64,000 nt of DNA from assembly GCA_963921825.1 (NCBI GenBank), contig OY997591.1:30153825-30217824 (forward strand), in the 5' to 3' direction. Source of the DNA: Erodium maritimum (lineage: Eukaryota > Streptophyta > Magnoliopsida > Geraniales > Geraniaceae). This document shows, piece by piece, positions 42,668-53,543 of this stretch; the first letter of the stretch is position 1; each line of letters opens with the position of its first letter. The notes under the pieces are model-generated. The model was not told the origin of the DNA. It saw only the letters and a list, made by a program, of their open reading frames with translations, and made no database searches. The position numbers and the translations under genes were made by a program.

Positions 42668-43225
42668 TTGTGTCTTGGGTGGCCATGGGAGCCCGTACTT
42701 TACTGTTGTGTCTTGGGTGGCCATGAGAGCCCGTACTTTACTGTTGTGTCTTGGGTGACCATGAGAGCCGTGCTTTACTGTTGCGTCTTGGGTGGCCATG
42801 AGAGCTCGTACTAAACTGTTGTGTCTTGGGTGGCCATGAGAGCCCGTGCTTTACTGTTGTGTCTTGGGTGGCCATGAGAGCCCGTGAGTTACTGTTGGTG
42901 TGTCTTGGGGAGGCCGTGAGTGCCTGTGGGGTTGTTGAGCCCGTGAGTTACTGTTGGTGTGTCTTGGGAGGCCGTGAGTGCCCGTGGGGTTGTTGAGCCC
43001 GTGAGTTACTGTTGGTGTGTTTTGGGAGGCTGTGAGTGCCCGTGTGGTTGTTGAGCCAGTGAGTTAATGTTGGTGTGTCTTGGGAGGCTATGAGTGCCCG
43101 TGGGGTTGTTGAGCCCGTGAGTTACTGTTGGTGTGTCTTGGGAGGCCGTGAGTGCCCGTGGGGTTGTTGAGTCCGTGTTTTACTGTTGGTGTCTTGGTGG
43201 CCATGAGTGCCTGTGGAGTGTTGAA
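42668..43225 (+). repeat. LTR minisatellite, 36-bp and 58-bp units (G3 5' LTR)
   Basis: About six short units (TGTCTTGGGTGGCCATGAGA plus CCCGTACTTTACTGT) are followed by about six long units (GGGAGGCCGTGAGTGCCCG plus GTTGTTGAGCCCGTGAG). The 3' LTR has about four of each. Confidence 0.85.
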
Positions 43226-43284
43226 CCTGTGTTGTTGTTGTTTGTTGAACTTTGCTTGTGATTGTTATTGTGGTTACCTGAGGT

Positions 43285-43600
43285 TGGAAACCCGACTTTG
43301 TGTCGGGGAAGTTGCGTGGTGTGGCTAGCCTCCCGACTGGGATCGGGGGAAGCAGAGAGGTTGTGGGTTAGCCTCCTGACTAGGATCGGGAGAAGGATTG
43401 CGAGGTTGGTGGTGTGGCTAGCCTCCCGACTGGGATCGGGGGAAGCGGAGAGGTTGTGGGCTAGCCTCCCGGCTGTGTGTCGGGAGAAGTTTCGTGGTTT
43501 GCACGGGTGTGGCTAGTCACCCGACTGAGATCAGGGGTAGGGGAGAGGTTGTGGGCTAGCCTTCCGACTGAGATCGGGAGAAGTTGCGCGGCAGGTCGAC
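43285..43600 (+). repeat. GC-rich tandem block with CCCGAC/GATCGGG hairpins (G3 5' LTR)
   Basis: Five or six copies of GCTAGCCTCCCGACTGGGAT followed by CGGG and a purine-rich linker. Each copy can fold on CCCGACTGGGATCGGG. The equivalent block in the 3' LTR is 49890-50190. Confidence 0.8.
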
Positions 43601-44221
43601 CGCCTGACCTGACAGGGATCGGTAAATGGCGAGAGAGATGGGGTTACTGAGCAGCTGGCGTGCGATCCTTTGTGATCTTGTTTGGTGTGCGATCCTTTGT
43701 TATCTTGGGTGTTTCGTGGTTGTCTGTCGTGTCTTTGGAGGAGGTCGTCAATCATTGAGTCGGGTCTACTTTACGTGTCCGAGTTTTAAGTCGGTTGAGG
43801 AAAGTATCAGTGTGTGTGTGTCAGTCGGGTTACTTGAGTTTGGGGATAGTGATCCCCAGTGTTGAGTTGGTTGTTAGTGTTACCGGCATTGTCTGCTAAG
43901 TATGCCGTAGTCAGTCTGTTATCCGTGGTGGTGAGCAAACGCTCACCCTTAGCTGCTTTTCCTACAGGTACCGGTCGCAGGTTGGACTAGGTGAGCTCCC
44001 GAAGCTTGAAGAGCTAGGAGCGGGATTCTGGGCTTATTGTTGAGTCTAGCAACGTATACCATGCTTTTGTCCACTTGTTGGGACGTATTTTGAGTTGTAA
44101 ATATTATTTTGATGAAAAATGGTGATTTTAAAGTGATTTATGTAAAAGGTTTCAGAATGTTTTATTGTTTTAAACGTTTGCGTCCCGAGTTCGTTTTTAC
44201 TGAAATTGGGGCGTGACAGCT

Positions 44222-44233
44222 TGGTATCAGAGC
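44222..44233 (+). other. G3 primer-binding site (initiator Met tRNA)
   Basis: TGGTATCAGAGC lies three bases after the LTR end. Confidence 0.9.
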
Positions 44234-45590
44234 TCGAGGTTTCACACCTCGGATTGTACGTCAATTAGGTAGGGAAATTCGAGTCAGTAAACTCCCGTCG
44301 TGCGTTGGGTACGCAAGTCGGAAACCGTGTGTAGACCCGTAGTGTTTTGAGTCCTGTTTGTGTGTATGTGCAGTACGGTTATTACTGGCATACTGTTTGT
44401 GTGTTGCTGCGTGAAACGTTTTTAAGCTATCGCGACTCGACTCAGGGGCGCCCCTGTAGTCGAGCATGACGGTGTTGACATCAAATGGGTACAATGTAGT
44501 TCGGGGACGCCTGGACCGGGTTGTAACTACGTGATGTCAAGAAATGAGTTTTTTATAATGAAAAGGAAAGGTTTTAAAAATTTGTTGGCCTTGTGGGCGT
44601 GTTTTGATTTTAATTGGCCCTGTGGGCGTGTTTTGATTTTGGTTGGCCCGGTGGGCGTAGTTCGACTTTGGTTGGCCCGGTGGGCGTGTGTTGTTGTTGT
44701 TTGGCCTTGTCGGCTTGTGATTGAGGTTGGGTGACTTGAATTTGTCTGTGAGTCGTTGTGCGTGTGTTTGTTAAATTGGTGGTCGAGCGTGTTTGTCGCT
44801 TAAGGCTATTTTTAGGGTCCGTGATTCCTGTCTTGTTCCGTCGTCTTGATTGTGCAGTTTGGGTGTTGGTTTTGCGTGGCTGTGTTCACGGTCGTGTGGG
44901 TTGTAGAGGTCGTAAGTTCGGTGTTAAAAGGGTGAGGTCTTGGGTTTGAGACTCATCAATAACCTACGGTAGTGATACGGCGCCTCGGTGTGAGAGTCTC
45001 ACCACGGAGAGGGGTTAGGGTTGATGCGCTGCGGCGCCATACGAACTAGGTTTCCCCTATGTGAACGGGTGTTCGAGGTTTCCCTCGCGTGAACGGGTGG
45101 TTTGAGGTTTCCTTCACGTGAGTGGGTTATTTGAGGTTCCCTACATGATCGAGTAACTAGGGTATCGAGGTTGTGAGCAATAGTGGCTTGCAGAATTGAG
45201 AATGTGATCCCCGTTTGAGGTTTCCCTACGTGATCGGGTAATTGGGGTATTAAGGTTGTGAGCAATAGTGGTTTGCTGAATTGAGAACATAATCCCCGTT
45301 TCAAGGTTTCCCGTACTTGAGAGAGTATTTGAGGTATTAATAGCTTGAGCAGTATGACGTTTTGGTATCAGGTTTTGAGGTAGTGGTTTGCCCTGGTTAG
45401 ATTGGTAAGTCGTTAATGCTTTACTAGTATGCCATAATCGAACGGGTGTCCGTGGAGGTGAGCAGAACGCTCATCCCCTTTACTACTTTTGTGAGGTTGG
45501 TGTTATACCTTATCGGGGTGACCAATGGAATGGTTGTTCGGTCTCTGATTTGGGCGTCGTTTTTTTGTGGATATCGGGGCGTCACACTCG
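44234..45590 (+). other. G3 untranslated leader
   Basis: Noncoding. It has four units of about 31 bp around TTGGCCCGGTGGGCGTG at 44578-44715. Two units of about 90 bp at about 45139-45310 contain GAGCAATAGTGG and GATCCCCGTTTGAGGTTTCC. The hairpin module is at 45457. No gag start follows it. Confidence 0.7.
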
Positions 45591-46121
45591 TTTGTTTCGT
45601 CGAGTTGTGCTGAGATGTTGGGGAAGAGTTAAGAGCCATTGAGTCCACCCCTGCGTCTGGACACGCCGGTTGGGGGTGGTGTGGTGTTGACTAGGGTATG
45701 TCGTGCCTGCGGAGTTAGAGAAGCGAACCGATACAGGAGGTTCGAGAGAGGGCTCAAGAGCCCTGATGCTGGATCGAGTCCTCACCCCGAGGATTCGGGT
45801 ATGTTCGGAGCTGGTAGGCACGACGACGGTAGAGGAGCGAGGTCTTAGAGAGACCGCGAGGTTCCGTAAAGTCGGCAGCGACTGAGCTTGTGCGTGTATC
45901 CGTGGGAAGGATACTTACGAAATAACAGCCTTTGACGTGATCCTAAGAAAGGATTGGACGGCGAAGTGCCGAGCCAATATCGACTGTTACTGGCGACGAG
46001 TGACGGTGTCAACAGGCAACACGAAAGTTTCGTGTATTCTGGGCAGTAGGAGCGGAGTTCTCCTGTCGGTTTGTCCGCAGTAAAGGAAGTATCGACCGTG
46101 TAGAGCCGAGAGTTACCGTGA
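45590..46121 (+). pseudogene. G3 scrambled gag and protease fragments
   Basis: The order is rearranged. First comes protease sequence (SFVSSSCAEMLG-type, then PPLRLDTPVGGG). At about 45748 it changes to a piece of gag (RFERGLK, then a valine-rich segment to LRETARFRKVG). At about 45885 it returns to protease-RT linker (FDVILRKDWTAKCRANIDCY in mixed frames). The rest of gag is missing. No frame is long enough to be used. Confidence 0.7.
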
Positions 46122-47602
46122 GTGGCGTGCGAGTTCCCCGAGGTCTTCCCTGAGGAGTTGAGCGGGTTACCACCAGTTCGTGAGGTGGAGTTCGGGATTG
46201 ACTTGGTGCCGGGAATGGCAGTGATATCGATGGCGCCTTACAGGTTCGCGCCAGCCGAGTTGACCGAGCTGAAGAGTCAACTCGAGGAACTTCGGGAGAA
46301 GGGGTTTATCCGGCCGAGCACATCGCCGTGGGGAGCGCCAGCACTCTTCGTGAAGAAGAAGAGTGGAGAGCTTCGGATGTGCATCGACTACAGGAAGCTG
46401 AACCGGGTTACGGTGAAGAACCGATACCCGATGCCGAGGATTGACGACTTGTTCGACCAGTTGAGAGGGTCGACGTGCTTCTCGAAGATCGACCTGTGAT
46501 CCGGATATTACCAGATGCGAGTCCGAGAGGGGGACGTTACAAAGACTGCATTCCGGACACGATGTGGGCGTTACGAGTCCTTGGTGATGACTTTTGGACT
46601 GACGAACGCACCTGCAGCGTTCATGGATCTGATGAACAGTATATTCCGGCCGTTCTTAAATCAGTTTGTGGTAATGTTTGGAGACGACATCGTGATCTAC
46701 TCACAGAACGAGGCGGCGCATGAGGAACATCTGAGGGGTGTTATGACCCTGTTGCGCACGCATCAGCTATACGCGAACCTGGGGAAGTGCGAGTTTTGGC
46801 TCGCTGAGGTGAGAGTCCTCAGTCACGTTGTGTCCCGTGACGGTAGATTGGTCGATCCGGTTAAGATCGACGCGAATTTGGAGTGGGCGCGGCCCACGAG
46901 CGTTTTCGAGATCCGCAGCTTCTTGGGGCTGGCAGGATATTATCGTCAGGTGAGAGCCGAACAACAGCGTCCCGCTGGATTATTGCAACCACTGCGGGTT
47001 GCACAGTGGAAATGGGGGCACGTCACGATGGGTTTTGTGAGCGGTTTGTCGAGTTCGCCTACAACAACAGCTTTTAGGCCAGTTTCATGATGGCACCGTT
47101 CGGAGCGTGGTATGGTAGGCCGTGTCGGTCGCCCGTGTGTGGGGCGGAAGTGAGGAATGAGGGTTCACTGGGCCTAGAACTGGACTGAGAGACAGCTGAG
47201 TCGGTCGTGCCGAAGCGTGAACGGTTGAAGACCGCGCAGAGTCAGCAGGAGCTATGCTGATAGACGGCGCCGACCTCTCGAGTCAGCAATCAGTGGTCAT
47301 GTATCCCTGGAGGTGAGTCTGAAAGGTGGCTAATGCGTTTCAACCGCGGCGGAGGCGGGTTAGCCCCGCGGTGTATCGGGCCTTTCGAGGCTTGAGTACG
47401 TCATTGAGTGGGCAGATGTCGAGGTGACGGGTGATGTCTCATATGAGGAGAAACCGGTTTGGGAAACGGATCCGCGAGAGCAGGTCCTACGCGGAAAGGT
47501 TATCCGCTTAGAACGGGTGCGGTGGCGGCACCACGAGGCCGAGTCGACTTGGGAGCGCAAGGACAAGGTTCGCACGAAGTGCCCCGATCTGTTCGACTCC
47601 TG
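46122..47602 (+). pseudogene. G3 pol: reverse transcriptase with deletion into integrase tail
   Basis: RT runs from [20 protein letters not shown] through [20 protein letters not shown] and [16 protein letters not shown]. It is broken by a stop (KIDL then TGA) at 46498 and resumes at 46515 to [12 protein letters not shown], where the usual FVDD is FGDD, and [11 protein letters not shown]. There it jumps, at about 46949, to the integrase zinc-site end ([14 protein letters not shown]). RNase H is deleted, and so is most of the integrase core. The integrase C-terminal part follows in broken frames (VIEWADVEVTGDVSYEE, ESTWERKDKVRTKCPDLFDS) to a TGA at about 47602. Confidence 0.85.
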
Positions 47603-47637
47603 AAGTGCGTTGTTCTAAATTTCGTGGACGAAATTCA

Positions 47638-47653
47638 TTTAAGGGGGTTAGAT
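47638..47653 (+). other. G3 polypurine tract
   Basis: TTTAAGGGGGTTAGAT directly before the 3' LTR. Confidence 0.8.
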
Positions 47654-50600
47654 TGTAAGAACCACTCTCGGTCAACGCCAGTCAAATCTGCGAAAAACAG
47701 GAAAATTTAAAAAATTTAAGCAGACACTTAAATGAACCTAAATTTGACCCCGAGGGTCATACCGGACTTAAGTTGACCCCGATATCTACCAAAGTGAGTT
47801 CCGGGGGACTCAGGGCAACTTTCTGACCAATTCGGGAAATGTTGACTTTTCGCTGGAAAAGTCAACCGAGCGACGTTTTGGTCCATTCGAGGACCGTTTT
47901 GGATCCAAAAAGCTTATCCGTCATCACAGCGGTCTTATTTGAGCCGTTTCTTTGTAGCCCGTGAAGTTTCGTAATTTCTTGGAAAAAGTGCCCGTTCGGG
48001 GCCCGAGACGGCTGAATTTCGCGAATCTGATTGGAAAATATCTAGAACATATTTTCCAAAAAAGGATGGGACCGACTTGCCACATGTCACTAATGTGGTG
48101 GTGTTAGGTTTATTAGACAAAACAAAAGGAGACTACTTGATGGTTAGTTTTGCAATTTAAGTATTAGTTGTTATTTTTAAAACAAAACAAAAGGGAAGCA
48201 AATGGTGTAGTCTCGGCCATTTAGCAAAAAAGGGGAGAGAAGTAAAGAGAGAAAGTGGAGAGAGGAAAGAGAAGGAGAAAGGGGAGAAAAGGAGAAGAAA
48301 GCTGGGGCTTTTGCTATTTTCCCGTCGATCCGATCGGTGGATCGTCTCAACGATCAAAGAATCGAGTTCACACCTTCATTCTCTACGTTGAGCATCTAAC
48401 CGATTTTCGTTTTGTTAAGTTTGAATTTTAGGGTTTGATTTTAATTGGTTTGATTAAGGTTGGGTTTTGATTAAGATGGGTTTAAAGATGAATGGTTGAG
48501 GTTTGGGGTTCGTTAGGAACGTTTTGGGGCGAAAGGGAAATTTTCCCATTATGGCCGTGTGGGGCCCACATGCCCGGGTATTGGGTTTTCGTGTTCGGGT
48601 GGTTTAGTACGTTCCCCAAGTCGTTAATCCACACTCGGATCGAAATTTGGAATTAAATTGTGAAAGTTATAACTGACGGGTTTGGAAACTTTAAACGCGA
48701 ATTAAATTACTCGTAAGTCGGAATTTGATTCCGTCGAGTGCCTAGGAACCCTTGAATTATTCTAGGACCGTAGAAACGAAAACGGGAATTTTCGGAGCCC
48801 CGGAAGGACGTTTCCAAAACCCGGGCAGATTCGCCATGTCGGGCGAATCGGGCTTTTCCGGGTCCATTATCGACAATGTCGAGTAATTGGGAAGTTGGGG
48901 AGTGATCGACATTGTCAGGGTTACTTTTGGGCGTCAAGTTTATTAAATTCCGGTTTATGTCTGCGAACTTAAAGGTATTTGAATTGTGTTCTTATTAGAT
49001 CGTGCCGCTGACAGAGGAAAGGGAAAGCTAGGCGAGTGACCGAGATCACGCCGGAGCTTATTTGTGCGCTTTTGGAGAAAGCATACGAGGTAGGGAAAAG
49101 TAGCCGGATCTCGGCCCTAACTAGGGAAAGTTAACAGTAGAATTGCATGTGACACCGGGGTGTCGTGGGTTAAGTAGGTTTATTGAATATTAGAAAGGCA
49201 GGCGACACCGGGTAGTGTCGTATGATACGGGAACGTATTGAACATTAGAAATGCATGTGACACTTAGTAGTGTCGTAGGAGCAGTGAACTTATCGTTGTT
49301 AGAATTACTGGAGGCATATGACCATGCCCGGAGGTTGATTGCGAACTTATCGATATTAGGAGTACTGGAGGCATATGACCATGCCCGGAGGTTGATTGTG
49401 AAACTGTTGATATTAGAACTGTTGGAGGCATTGGTTATGCCCGGAGGTTGATTGTGTAATTTGTGTCTTGGGTGGCCATGAGAGCCCGTACTTTACTGTT
49501 GTGTCTTGGGTGGCCATGAGAGCCTGTACTTTACTGTTGTGTCTTGGGTGGCCATGAGAGCCAGTGCTTTACTGTTGTGTCTTGGGTGGCCATGAGAGCC
49601 CGTGAGTTACTGTTGGTGTGTCTTGGGGAGGCGGTTAGTGCCCGTGGGGTTGTTGAGCCCGTGAGTTACTGTTGGTGTGTCTTGGGAGGCCGTGAGTGAC
49701 CGTGGGGTTGTTGAGCCCGTGAGTTACTGTTGGTGTGTCTTGGGAGGCCGTGAGTGCCCGTGGGGTTGTTGAGTCTATGTTTTACTGTTGGTGTCTTGGG
49801 TGGCCATGAGTGCATGTGGAGTGTTGAACCTATGTTGTTGATGTTTGTTGAACTTTGCTTGTGATTGTGATTGTGGTTACCTAAGGTTGGAAACCCGACT
49901 TTGTGTCGGGGAAGTTGCGTGGTGTGGCTAGCCTCCCGACTGGGATCGGGTGAAGCGGAGAGGTTGTGGGCTAGCCTCCCGACTGGGATCGGGAGAAGGA
50001 TTGCGAGGTTGGTGGTGTGGCTAGCCTCCCGATTGGGATCGGGGGAAGCGGAGAGGTTGTGGGCTAGCCTCCCGGCTGTGTGTCGGGAGAAGTTTCGTGG
50101 TTTGTGCCGGTGTGGCTAGTCACCCGAGTGAGATCGGGGGTAGGGGAGAGGTTGTGGGGTAGCCTTCCGACTGAGATCGGGAGAAGTTGCGCGGCAGGTC
50201 GACTGCCTAACCTGACAGGGATCGGTAAAGGGCGAGAGAGAGATGGGGTTACTGAGCAGCTGGCGTGCGATCCTTTGTGATCTTGTTTGGTGTGCGATCC
50301 TTTGTGATCTTGGGTGTTGCGTGGTTGTCTATCGTGTCTTTGGAGGAGGTGGTCAATCGTTGAGTCGGGTCTACTTTACGTGTCCGAGTGTTGAGTCGGT
50401 TGAGGAAAGTATCAGTGTGTGTGTGTCAGTCGGGTTACTTGAGTTTGGGGATAGTGATCCCCGGTGTTGAGTTGGTTGTTGGTGTTACTGGCATTGTCTG
50501 CTAAGTATGTCGTAGTCATTCTGTTATCTGTGGTGGTGAGCGAACGCTCACCCCTAGCTTCTTTTCCTATAGGTACCGGTCGCAGGTTGGACTAGGTGAG

Positions 50601-50824
50601 CTCCCGAAGCTTGAAGAGCTAGGAGCGGGATTCTAGGTTTATTGTTGAGTCTAGCGACGTATACCATTCTTTTGTCCACTTTTTGGGACGTATTTTGAGT
50701 TGTAAATATTATTTTGATGAACAAATGGTGATTTAAAAGTGATTTATGTAAAAGGTTTCAAAATGTTTTATTGTTTTAAACGTTCGCGTCCCGAGTTTGG
50801 TTTTACTTAAATTGGGGCGTGACA
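47654..50824 (+). mobile_element. G3 gypsy element, 3' LTR
   Basis: A 3171-bp LTR, very close to 40860-44218 outside the minisatellites, with fewer minisatellite units. It is followed by the target duplication ATAAT. Confidence 0.93.
49462..50190 (+). repeat. Minisatellite and GC-rich hairpin block (G3 3' LTR)
   Basis: About four 36-bp units and four 58-bp units (49462-49825), then the GCTAGCCTCCCGACTGGGAT repeats (49890-50190). Confidence 0.8.
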
Positions 50825-51103
50825 ATAATGGCCATGAGTTCTTTCTCATAAGTTGATAAGGCCCGACTTTCAGACCCAAACCCTTACTCCTGTAAGAAAT
50901 AGGGTGGCCTAATTGCATCAACACCCCTCCTATACCAGTTACACAGTCATCGACCTCAATAATAAATGGAGGGTCAAAGTTTGGTAGCTTGAGGACTAGT
51001 GTTGTTGACACAGCTTCCTTGAGGAGGTCAACGCTTGTTTGAGCCTCTAGAGACCAAGAAAAGGAGTCCTTCTTCGGTATGTTGGATAAAGGCCTGGATA
51101 ATG
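50825..51103 (-). pseudogene. G4 chromovirus pol: RNase H start
   Basis: Minus-strand coding for LKLPNFDPPFIIEVDDCVTG and GGVLMQLGHPISYRSKGLG, the start of a gypsy RNase H domain. It joins 40859 across G3 and 52586 across the solo LTR, so it is the middle piece of G4 pol. Confidence 0.85.
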
Positions 51104-52585
51104 TGTTGGGTCTCGAGGTAGGGTTGGAGATGAACCAACTCGCAGCGGAAAATCAATGAAAACCAAGAGACAATTAAAACCATGAAACAACTAACAAAGA
51201 ATGGATTAACAAGAGAAAAATTCAGCACTAGTTCTTACCAAAACAAGAACACCGGTTAACGAATGATTGGCTTGAGTCTCCAAGACGCCTACGTATCCAC
51301 ATGGGAATCAAAGCCACGTAGTTCTTCTCTTTGAGGACTCAAGAACACAAACATGGAGGTGGAAACTAGCCAAACCCGAAATGGCCATGGAAGAGGGAGA
51401 GAAAATGTGTTTCCTATTCTTGTCTTGTGTTTGTTATGTTGAAAAAAGATGACTTAAACATAACAAAACCCATACTTGTCCAACTAAAGGCATGGGACAA
51501 GTATGGTGTCAAGTAAGGTGTAAATAGGACAAAGTATGGCAAGACAAGATTGGGTTAGGTGGTGAATCACCAACACCTTAATCCTTGTCTTGCTTACTTA
51601 GTACTAATTAATCAAGACTTGATTAATTAGTTCCATGGGCCTTGGTTGCATATGCCTTTCATGGGCCTCTTAGAACATGGCCCGTGGCCATTTCTAACGA
51701 GGTTCCGTGATTCGCTCATCGCCTCCATGCCTTCCATACCAGAAATGTCCAACATTATCCGACGCGATCAATCCCAAGACTCCAAGCCTTGTCTCGATCA
51801 ATCCCAAGACTCCCAAGACTCCAAGCCCTGTCGATTCTAACCTTTCCGGCGTCCCTGTCATTATCCTTTTATCTCCGATATCCTGATTGAGATAAGGCAT
51901 AGAGCCGTCATCCTTATTATTCTCAATCACCGTTCCTTGATATGTGAGATGACTGAAGATATGATACCCAGTATCATGTGCATGGCCATGCTATTCTTCC
52001 AGTCACTCTCGATCAAGTGGCCGAGAACCGATATCTTTCCCATACCTTAGTATGAGGGATAAATCCCTTAGCCGTCTTTCGTGTCACTCATGTAGCCCGT
52101 CCCCAAGCCAATCATGGCCGTTATGGAAGCCCTGTTACGGACAACGTTAGGCTCAGGTCAAACTCAGTTGTTGACTACATAGCGATCACAAAGACTCCTT
52201 GGTCTAAGGATACATGACAAGCTACAACACTGAATATGTTCATGACTTAATCTATGGCACATATTCAGGGTGGGTCGTCCAATATCATGTCCCACATGAT
52301 ATCTATGATCAGACTCCGGAATCCCATTCCAATGACTAACAGAACGTAAGCCATAAAGAGCCATCTTTCATACTAGTCGCTTCTAGTGAAGCTTTGTTGA
52401 CTAGGGACCCATCGAGTCTGATCTATCTCGATCTATGGTTCTATTCGCATGGTGGGCATAGATCAGAGCACACATCGATATATTACTCCAACACATAAGT
52501 AATATAAAGCCGCTTTAATTTTATTGCTAACGATGATATATACATTTGGACATTTAGGATTGAACTACGGGCACTAAGACTAACA
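51104..52585 (-). mobile_element. Solo copia LTR inserted in G4
   Basis: TGTTGGGTCTCGAGG to GACTAACA, flanked by perfect TAATG duplications (51099-51103 and 52586-52590). It is 1482 bp because about 200 bp are deleted near 51800, at a short direct repeat of CAATCCCAAGACTCC. No internal sequence is attached. Confidence 0.92.
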
Positions 52586-53543
52586 TAATGTACCATAATT
52601 ATTCACAAATTTTCTATAATAGCCAATTAGCCCCAAGAAAGCCCTTAATGCCTTGATATTCCTAGGTGGTGGCCAACTGATCATGGCAGCTATCTTTTCT
52701 GGATCAATGGATGCCCCATTTTCAGTAATTATATGCCCCAAGTAATCAATCTCATGCATGCCAAAAGCAGACTTGCTTTGTTTGGCAAATAGTTTATGTT
52801 CCCTCAATTTCTGCAGCACCAAACCCACATGTAAGAGATGATCTTCCCAAGAGTTGTTGTAAACCAGAATATCATCAAAGAAGACCAAACACAATTTCTT
52901 AAAAAAAAAAGGTTGCAAAATAGAGTTCATCAAGGATTAAAAGGTTACAGGAGCATTAGTTAAGCCAAAAGGCATTACTCTAAACTTATAGTTCCCACAA
53001 TAAGTTCTGAAGGTAGTCTTGAACTCTTCTCCCTCTTGTAACCTGATTTGGTGATAACTAGTTTTAAGGTCTATCTTGGAGAAGTATTTGATACCTTGTA
53101 ATTCATCCAAGAGTTCTTCAATGGTTGGGATGGAAAAAATTTCCTTGATGGTTTAGGCATTAAGCTGTTTGTAATCAACATATAGTTTCTATGAGTCATC
53201 CTTCTTCTTCACCAATAGAATAGGAAAAGGGTAAGGGCTTTTGCTCTCTTGAATCACCTCACACTTGAACATTTCCTAGAGCATTTCCTCAATTGCATCT
53301 TTCTGTTGGAAGCTATGCCTATAAGGCCTTAGAGAAGGAGGTTTACAGCTCGGAATAAGGGGCATAGAATGAGCATGAGGCCTCTTTGAGGTTTGGGGGT
53401 AGAGCAGAGGGAGTTGCAAAAACATCTGCAAACTTGTTAAGTAATACTTTCATATATGGGTTAACTTTATCAGGTAACTCACCAATAAAGAAGGAAAAAA
53501 ATTTCCCCATATAAAGAGATTGGCTTTGTTTCAGCTCACTGAC
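52586..53543 (-). pseudogene. G4 chromovirus pol: reverse transcriptase
   Basis: Minus-strand RT. The frame at 52933-52580 has LVFFDDILVYNNSWEDHLLH (FFDD for the usual FxDD), FGMHEIDYLGHIITENGASI and LRAFLGLIGYYRKFV. Upstream, broken frames carry the finger and palm parts and the pre-RT linker (LLNKFADVFATPSALPPNLK at about 53343-53460). A gypsy LTR begins at 53544, so the protease and gag of G4 are not in the window. Confidence 0.82.

Larger units (their letters stand above)
40860..44218 (+). mobile_element. G3 gypsy element, 5' LTR
   Basis: A 3359-bp LTR, TGTAAGAACCACTCC to GGGGCGTGACA. The element is flanked by perfect ATAAT duplications (40855-40859 and 50825-50829). It contains a minisatellite (42668-43225), a GC-rich repeat block (43285-43600) and the hairpin module at 43930. 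Confidence 0.93.
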
